The notes under the pieces are model-generated. The model was not told the origin of the DNA. It did no database searches and was given only the letters and a program-made list of their open reading frames with translations. Made by a program: the position numbers and the translations under genes. This document shows, one piece after another, positions 19,535 to 25,062 of a DNA stretch of 25,062 nucleotides. Within the stretch, counting starts at the first letter, position 1. Every line of letters starts with the position of its first letter. Source of the DNA: Chara braunii. Taxonomy: Eukaryota > Streptophyta > Charophyceae > Charales > Characeae. The DNA lies in the NCBI GenBank assembly GCA_003427395.1, contig BFEA01000274.1, forward strand, positions 321,313 to 346,374, in the 5' to 3' direction.

Positions 19535-19990
19535 GCGTCGTTTTTTTTTTCCTCTTTTGCCTCGCGCGTGGCGTGGTCGGATCCGTAGTGTGGCTCCAGA
19601 GGTTTCTCGCGCCCAGCGCCGCGACGTGGAGAGATACACCGGTCGTTCGTATGAGACTGAATCTGCTCCGGAACATGGGGAGATACACAGGTTCCCTTTT
19701 GTTCGTTTGTTTCGTTTCTTTTCTTTTTTGTCGTTTTGCCAGTTTCCTTTTGTTCGTTTCTTTCCTTTTTTTTCTTTTTTCTGTCGTTTTGCGGGCCCGT
19801 TGTTTTCGTTTTGGCTTGAGGGCCTCGCTGCACTGCTCTCCAAATGTGCAAATGAGACTGAATCCACTGCTAGAACACGAAGAAATACACTGCAATCTTT
19901 TTTGTCTTTTGCGCACGTGGAGAGTACCAAGCGTTTTGCCTTTTTTTTGTCGTTTTGTAGACGTTTTGCCTTTTTTTTGTCATTTTGCAG
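19535..19990 (-). repeat. Repeat block interrupting pol, read as a Lys/Arg-rich segment
   Basis: Between the protease region and the RT lies ~450 bp unlike any Gypsy domain. On the plus strand it is T-rich, with repeated GTCGTTTTGCC and TTTTGTTCGTTTC motifs. A 30-bp unit (TAGACGTTTTGCC then T8 GTC) occurs twice at about 19930-19989. A longer module (ATGAGACTGAATC, then GGAGATACAC) recurs near 19650-19690 and 19855-19895. On the coding strand it stays open and encodes runs such as QNDKKKAKRL and KKEKKRNKRTKGN. It is most simply an expanded or inserted tandem repeat. Confidence 0.7.
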
Positions 19991-20189
19991 GCCCTCCATC
20001 GGGGAAGTTCGTTTAGCATGGCTCCTGCGCAAGGGTCACATTCGCAAATCGAGGGGGACGTTGCACAACTGCGAGTTCATGGTGCTGTATGACTAACGAC
20101 AGTCCAATGTCTGTGTCTGTCACACTAATCGCTCTTTTGTATTCTTCCACGATGTCTGCGATTAGGTGGTGAATCGCATCAGGCACATA

Positions 20190-21977
20190 TCATGGTAAGT
20201 GCAACTCATACGACTCATCCCATATCCTCACATTGATATGCTTTGTATTCATCCGCTTGACATTTTCTGGCGGGGGCGCGGAGATGAATGAGTTATCTGA
20301 TCGCCAAGAGAACACCGTGGCCATCATCTGCGTATTTTGTTCTCGAATGACCACATGTTCTTCAGGTGTTACTCCATCTCGAACGTCTTGCCACATCACA
20401 GGTTTCGTTGCAATCCTGATTCCGAGCCCATTCTCGAGGCGCTTGGGGGGTTCCAAAGAGTTGATCTTTGCCCCCAATCGCAACAATCGAATTTCTTTTG
20501 TGGGTGTCAACAGAGACTTCGGGAGATCCGTGATATCGCAGTAGTGCCTTTTGTCGTTATATCGGGCGAGAAGAGGGGAGATCCCTTTGTACAGGGTTCG
20601 AGGGGGTTCCAAAGAGTCGACCATCCTTGAAATTTGTACGAGATGTTCTCCCATAATCATAGCTTGTGTTCTTTGCAAATCTTGGTTAGTCCTGCTCATT
20701 GTTTTAACATTTGTCCGTTGCACGGGGTACTGGATTCGTTCTTGTGCCATCTCCACGATTACGGGATCATCATCATCCTCGCTGCTGTCTGCGTCCTTGT
20801 ATGTCTGCCCGTTGTCCCAGGTAATCATACGAAGGGTCCCCGTCATCGCGGGAGATACTCGTCGAGCTAGGTTAGCGGTAGTACGAAGGGTCGGTCTCAT
20901 CGGTACAACATAAGGTTTCCCTCCCGTATTTCGGAGGATAATCGACCGTCTTTCGAAGTCCAGATTGACTCGCAGCGCTACCAGGGCGGGAAGGCCGAAA
21001 AGAACGTCGTAAGTATTGACATTTAATACTACGACATCTCCCAAAGCATGCATCTTCCCTAATCGAAATGCAACATTGGTCATCTGTCCCACTGTTTTAA
21101 TCTTTTCTTCGTCTACGGAAACGAGCTGATCTCTTTCTGCTAGCATAATTAAGTCGTTCTTTCTTCCTGCTCTTTCAACTACCCGTAGCAAAATAGCCAA
21201 AACAACGGCTCCTGAATCAATGATGGCATTGTATGGAATTTCCCACACCTCAATGTCACATTCCGTGGATTTCCATGGGATAGGTTTAATCCGCAGGAAA
21301 TTATCATCCTTTTGGATTAGCCCTATGCGTATAGGATCGGAAGCGCCTGCGGCATTTTCGTCTGACATTGGTTCTTTCGTTTTCGTGTTGGTCGTTCGGG
21401 CAAGGGCAAATCGCTTTCGATTTGCTTTGCAGTGCTGCAGCATATGTTCGTTAGTTTGTTCCGATATCGAAAGCAAATGACCGATCGGAAGAGGAATCCG
21501 ATGATCCAATGCTCGGACGATGTTTAGAACATCGATTTCGCCGGTGACGAAGGTGGGTCCTCTCGACTCCATCTCTCCTCGAGAAGGTCGCCACTTTGCC
21601 ACTTCTCGTTGTTCCGGTGCGGGTCTAATCGTACCGATCATCCCGAGCCCCGGATACCCAAGTGATACGTATTGATCCAACGGAATGAGCTCAGCAGCCT
21701 CCTCTTTGGTAGCTAACGTACTTCCTCCGCTTTCCATTTCTTCCATCAGTGTTCCTACCCATCCCGACCCGTTAGCGATTGGTGTCGCAGCTACTGGTGC
21801 GGCTCCGACCCGTTGTTGCGGGGGCCGGTGGGGGCAATCCCGAGCTAGATGCCCCGGTTGATGGCATGTGTAACAAACGTTCAGATTGCCCGCGGTCCCT
21901 CCGAGAACAGGCGTCGGGGCCAATCCCTGTTGGATTGGGGCGGCGCGTACCGCGATGGGCCGCATATTTCTCATCAT
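20190..21977 (-). pseudogene. Gypsy nucleocapsid and aspartic protease
   Basis: A 595-codon frame. Residues 35-48 are a CCHC zinc knuckle (C35-x2-C38-x4-H43-x4-C48), which binds genomic RNA. D254-S-G-A is the active-site motif of a retropepsin-like protease that matures Gag and Pol, followed by VNTYDVLFGLPALVALRVNL, the usual second half of the fold. The frame ends in a TGA (20190-20192) after YELHLP but continues open beyond it (YVPDAIHHLIADI) to a TAA near 20015, so the TGA looks like a nonsense mutation. The preceding capsid part is in another frame, with the change close to 21977. The start is therefore not a true initiation site. Confidence 0.85.
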
Positions 21978-22606
21978 AGCCTCCAGCCGAGCTCTTGTTG
22001 TTCCTTTTTGCTTTCTTGGATTAGGCTAATTAGTGTTTTGGTCAGCTCCAAAATGGCGGTCGATTCACTCGACCGTACGGGGTTCTCGATCGGTGGCGGG
22101 GGTGCCGTCATTACAGGTGTTGGCATCATAGGGGCGGGCATACCCATAATCACACCCGACGCCGGTCGTTTAGGGGGTATCTGCTCCAGATAGGTAACAG
22201 GACCTGACACAAACCCCATGTTTTCGAACTTGTTTTGCAACGCGGCCAGCTCAGCCTTGGCCCTCGCAAGTTCGGACGAGTCTCCTTCCTTAGAATGGTC
22301 TTCTCCTTCTAGGAAACTCGCTGCGAACTTTCATCCCATTTCTTCTGCAGCAGCCATGATTTGCTGCAGCGTATGATTGATGGGGGAGAACTGTTTTCGC
22401 AGTTTTGCCCTTATCGTTCGGCTGCGAAGTCCATCGATAAACAAATCTCTTCCTACTTGCTCACCTCGCCCTGTTTTTACGAACATCCGGTAGAACCGGT
22501 TTCGATATTCCATAACGGATTTGAGGGGTTTTTGAACTCGATCTTTAATCATAAAGAGTGTTTGTTCCGAATGGATGTAATCGAACGGATTCAAAAAATC
22601 TCGTTC
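21974..22606 (-). pseudogene. Gag capsid, second part (after the insertion)
   Basis: The frame picks up at the inner edge of the insertion and reads ERDFLNPFDYIHSEQT and SVMEYRNRFYRMF, then GLRSRTIRAKLRKQF, a pattern typical of the Retrotrans_gag domain. A TGA at 22331-22333 follows AAAEEMG; the same frame then continues with a coiled-coil-like stretch (LARAKAELAALQNKF), a Pro-rich linker (about 22180-22090) and QESKKEQQE. A one-base frame change then leads into the nucleocapsid frame at about 21990. Gag forms the virus-like particle. Confidence 0.8.
22603..22606. repeat. Target duplication GTTC, left copy
   Basis: GTTC here and at 23456-23459 flank the 849-bp insertion. Omitting the insertion and one copy leaves gag in a single frame across the junction. 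Confidence 0.7.
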
Positions 22607-23455
22607 AACAGCCATTTCGTCAAAACAGACATATTATATTTTTCGAACAAAATCAAAACTGATTTTTTTTGCCAAAATCCGGTCGGAATTTTTCGCTCCT
22701 GGGGGTCCGGCGTTCCCAGAACGCCGGACCCCCTACATGTATCTGGTCTATGGTTGAGACCAGATATAATTTATTATTATTTTTTTTTTATTTTTTTATT
22801 TTTTTTTTTGTATTTGGTCTCAACCATGGACCAGATACATGTAGGGGGTCCGACATTCTCGGAACGCCGGACCCCAGGAGCAAAATATTCCGGCCGGATT
22901 TTGGCCAAAAAAACTAGGTTGTTTGGCCGGACGTCCGGGATCCCTGGGTTGTCCGACCGGACGTCTGGTCGGACGTCGGACGGTCTCGGACCGGACAAGG
23001 GTTGTCCGACCTAGCGCAAAAAAAAAAAAAATTGAAAAAAAATCATGTGGCTTCTACCTTGCATAAGGTGTATGCCACCAAAATTTTGGCTCATTCGAGC
23101 TTGTAGAAAAAAAGATAAAAATCCTCAAAGTTTCTAATCCCCACCTATACCCCTCCTATCCCCACCAAAACCCCTCGTACCCCCCCTTCCCACCTCAAAT
23201 AGCACCCTATCACCAAATGCTCAGAAAATTCTGAATTTTTAAATGGGGGGTCTCTATGGCATGCGCAACACTGTCATAATATTTTTTTATTTTTTTTTTT
23301 AATGCCAAAAAGTGGTTGTCCGGGATCCTGGACAACCCCCCTACCGGACGGTTGGGGGAGACGTCCGGCCATTGGACGACTGGTAACCTAAAAAAAAAGT
23401 CAGTTTTGATTTCGTTCAAAAAATATAATATGTCCGTTTTGGCAAAATGGTTGTT
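22607..23455. mobile_element. 849-bp TIR element inserted in gag
   Basis: The ends are inverted repeats of about 63 bp: 22607-22669 pairs with 23455-23391 with about seven differences, all transitions; the shared core is ACATATTATATTTTT. A 4-bp duplication flanks them. Between the TIRs are a second nested foldback (22662-22913), a cluster of GTCCG/CGGAC motifs at 22925-23012 and again at 23317-23385, and AT-rich filler. There is no transposase, so it is non-autonomous. The superfamily is uncertain; a 4-bp duplication with long AT-rich TIRs does not clearly fit a common plant superfamily. Confidence 0.8.
22662..22913. repeat. Nested inverted repeat inside the gag insertion
   Basis: Left arm 22662-22768 and right arm 22809-22913 are complementary over ~105 bp at roughly 90%, around a ~40-bp A/T-only loop. 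Each arm has its own small hairpins: GGTCCGGCGTTC with GAACGCCGGACC, and TGGTCT with AGACCA. Confidence 0.85.
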
Positions 23456-23825
23456 GTTCGAAGGTCGAAAGATCCACCCATACATAAGTATTGAACCAAT
23501 GATGGGCATCTCCTCCTAATCGAGCGGGAATGTTCACCTGAGCCTCGTTATCGTCATACTGCTGTGTGCGGAATGTGGCTAGCCATGCTCCAGCAAGATG
23601 GTGCGCAGGGTCAAACAAATGGAGGTCAAGGGGCGTCATAGGAGCTCGTGCACGTGGTACGGGTTGATTAGGATTTTGTTGGGGATTCAGGTTCTGTTGG
23701 GGGTTCTGCTGATTAGCATTCATGTTGACGGCCCATCGATTAGCCGATCTGCTTCTTGTGACGACAGGGTCGCTTCTATGCTCGTTCCGAGGTCGAGGTC
23801 GCCCTCGGTTAGCCAGATCGCTCAA
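23456..23825 (-). pseudogene. Gag N-terminus
   Basis: The frame is open from 23825, just after a TAA (23826-23828), and has no ATG until 23723 (MNANQQNPQQ). Its first codon is TTG, so the original start is either that internal ATG or has been lost. A basic Arg-rich stretch (RGRPRPRNEHR) and an Asn/Gln/Pro-rich stretch precede the beginning of the capsid fold (LFDPAHHLAGAWLATF, RLGGDAHHWF). The frame is cut by the 849-bp insertion at 23455. Confidence 0.75.
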
Positions 23826-23862
23826 TTATCGTGCTATTGGTCATACAGCCCGGCCACGTATC

Positions 23863-23876
23863 GGGCTCCGATACCA
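23863..23876 (-). other. Primer-binding site (initiator-Met-type tRNA)
   Basis: Minus-strand TGGTATCGGAGCCC lies immediately inside the 5' LTR. Plant LTR elements commonly have TGGTATCAGAGC here, complementary to the 3' end of initiator tRNA-Met; this copy has G for A at the eighth base. It fixes the element's direction. Confidence 0.8.
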
Positions 23877-25062
23877 ACCTCACGCCCAACGCGACTTCCT
23901 GATCGGAGTAGGATGTGGGCCTGAAAGTGCGAAAAAGGGTGTGCCAAGGATTTTTGGGAAAGTGGGGGTGGAGTCCCAGGTCAGAACAGGGATCTCCTGT
24001 GACAAGGTTCTAGGGGCACGAGTGCAATAGGGCTAAGGGCAAGTTCCTTCCGGTCTGTTGGCGTTTATGTCGTGCAGCATGAGGTCGATGGCATGCGCGG
24101 TGCTTTAAAGGTCGTCCGCTTCGTCTGTTTTGGGGGCGGCGTTTCGGGGCGAGGTCTGCCCGGAATGGCTGTGATTCCGATGAGTCAGGCCTCTGGGGGC
24201 AGCCACGTGGCGCCTGTCGTCGCGTGTTTGGGTTAGGCCCTCTGATTTCCGGGGCTCGTCGATTGCCGCGACGTCGGCAATTTTCTCAAGGCGTGCGGGG
24301 CTAATACTCCGCGATGGAATTCCACGATACTACCGTAAGTTGGTGATACGGGAGAAGGATGCAGAATGGAGGGAAGTTGGTAGCGATAACCACAAAGCCG
24401 GGGGATATGAAGTAGTGCGAGTTATCCGAAGTGGGAAAATCGGGACACCTCTGGTCGCTGGTCGTAGCATTGTGAAACTCCCTAGGGCACAATCGATTCT
24501 TGGTTAGGCAGGGGAATTCCGGGCGTCTCCGTCTGAGACACTCGTTTACCCAAGGATTGAAATACTCCGGATCCCACGACGAGTTTGAGTCTCTCGAGCG
24601 CTTCATCTTGTCATTGCGGTGTAAGGGAATTCTCCCGCACGCATCTAACCGGCAAGGGGGATTTTTCCGATGTGATATCGGAATTCCCTTCCGTTTGGGT
24701 GCGCAGGGAAAGAGTTTTCCTCGCCTACCCGATATCGATGGTGTCAAGTTCGCGAACGGCTACGAAGCGTCTCGCGTGGATACGTGTAGGCTGCGCAGAT
24801 CAGATCGCGCTTACACGCATCCCCGCGAGTTATTGGCGTATTTCTGGACAAACCACCATCCAATCATCTAATCAATCCGTGATCCCGTACGCCATCGTAT
24901 ACGAGATGCAGTAGCAACAAGAGCTCAAAGAGGGGATAAACAGCAGGGGAAACAGTATTGATGACTGCGCAAAATTCCTACTATGCTCGGTATGCAAAAA
25001 CGACAAGCAAAGGCAAGGATCAAGCAAAATGACACGCAATCCGACATGACATTCATTCATTC
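23877..25062 (-). repeat. 5' LTR of the Ty3/Gypsy element (cut by the window end)
   Basis: It aligns throughout with 12053-13219. It retains 17 bp (23888-23904) missing from the 3' copy and generally keeps CG where the other copy has TG or CA. The U3 end and the target duplication lie beyond 25062. Open frames on either strand here have partners in the other LTR and are not genes. Confidence 0.88.

Noticed and set aside
19390-20096. Plus-strand frames rich in Phe/Leu resembling membrane proteins
   Set aside because: Shadows of the A-rich coding strand in the repeat block within pol.
1-25062. CRISPR array, prophage or bacterial operon
   Set aside because: No regularly spaced repeats, no ribosome-binding-site spacing and no bacterial gene families; the content is eukaryotic retroelements.

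Overview
The window is eukaryotic and built almost entirely of transposable elements in several states of decay. I see no intact host gene, rRNA gene, functional tRNA gene or CRISPR array. A green-lineage (plant or streptophyte-alga) host is suggested by three things: a primer-binding site resembling the initiator-Met tRNA site common in plant LTR elements, LINE fragments with a plant-type zf-RVT finger, and a tRNA-headed SINE. The species cannot be named from sequence alone.

Layout, left to right. 1-600 is microsatellite. 600-2600 is low-information DNA with a LINE 3' tail, a diverged direct duplication and two copies of a ~100-bp hairpin MITE. 2858-3329 is a tRNA-derived SINE with target-site duplications. 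3986-5286 is a 5'-truncated LINE copy on the minus strand. 5320-5503 is a solo LINE-type 3' tail on the plus strand. 5589-5701 is a third hairpin MITE. 5881-6347 is an element bounded by CG-rich palindromes. 6939-8686 has 27-bp TIRs and TAA duplications, as in PIF/Harbinger elements. 8867-11683 is a second, longer LINE copy on the minus strand, inserted in a dimeric repeat.

From about 12053 past the right edge lies one very large Ty3/Gypsy LTR retrotransposon on the minus strand. In transcriptional order it has: 5' LTR (25062 to 23877, cut by the window end), PBS, gag, nucleocapsid zinc knuckle, aspartic protease, reverse transcriptase, RNase H, a PHD-finger-like module, integrase (H2C2, D/D/E core, GPY-like tail), an extra acidic ORF starting in an ATGA overlap with the pol stop, about 1.7 kb with no recognised gene, a polypurine tract and the 3' LTR (about 13396 to 12053). 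The LTRs differ at roughly 6.5% of positions by eye. Coding is broken by frameshifts, seven in-frame TGA codons, an 849-bp TIR element in gag and a lysine-coding repeat block before the RT.

The most interesting material is the structure of the Gypsy element (PHD-like finger, extra ORF, TGA-only nonsense codons), the foldback element in its gag, the LINE family with a conserved 3' hairpin and dispersed solo tails, and the hairpin MITE family.
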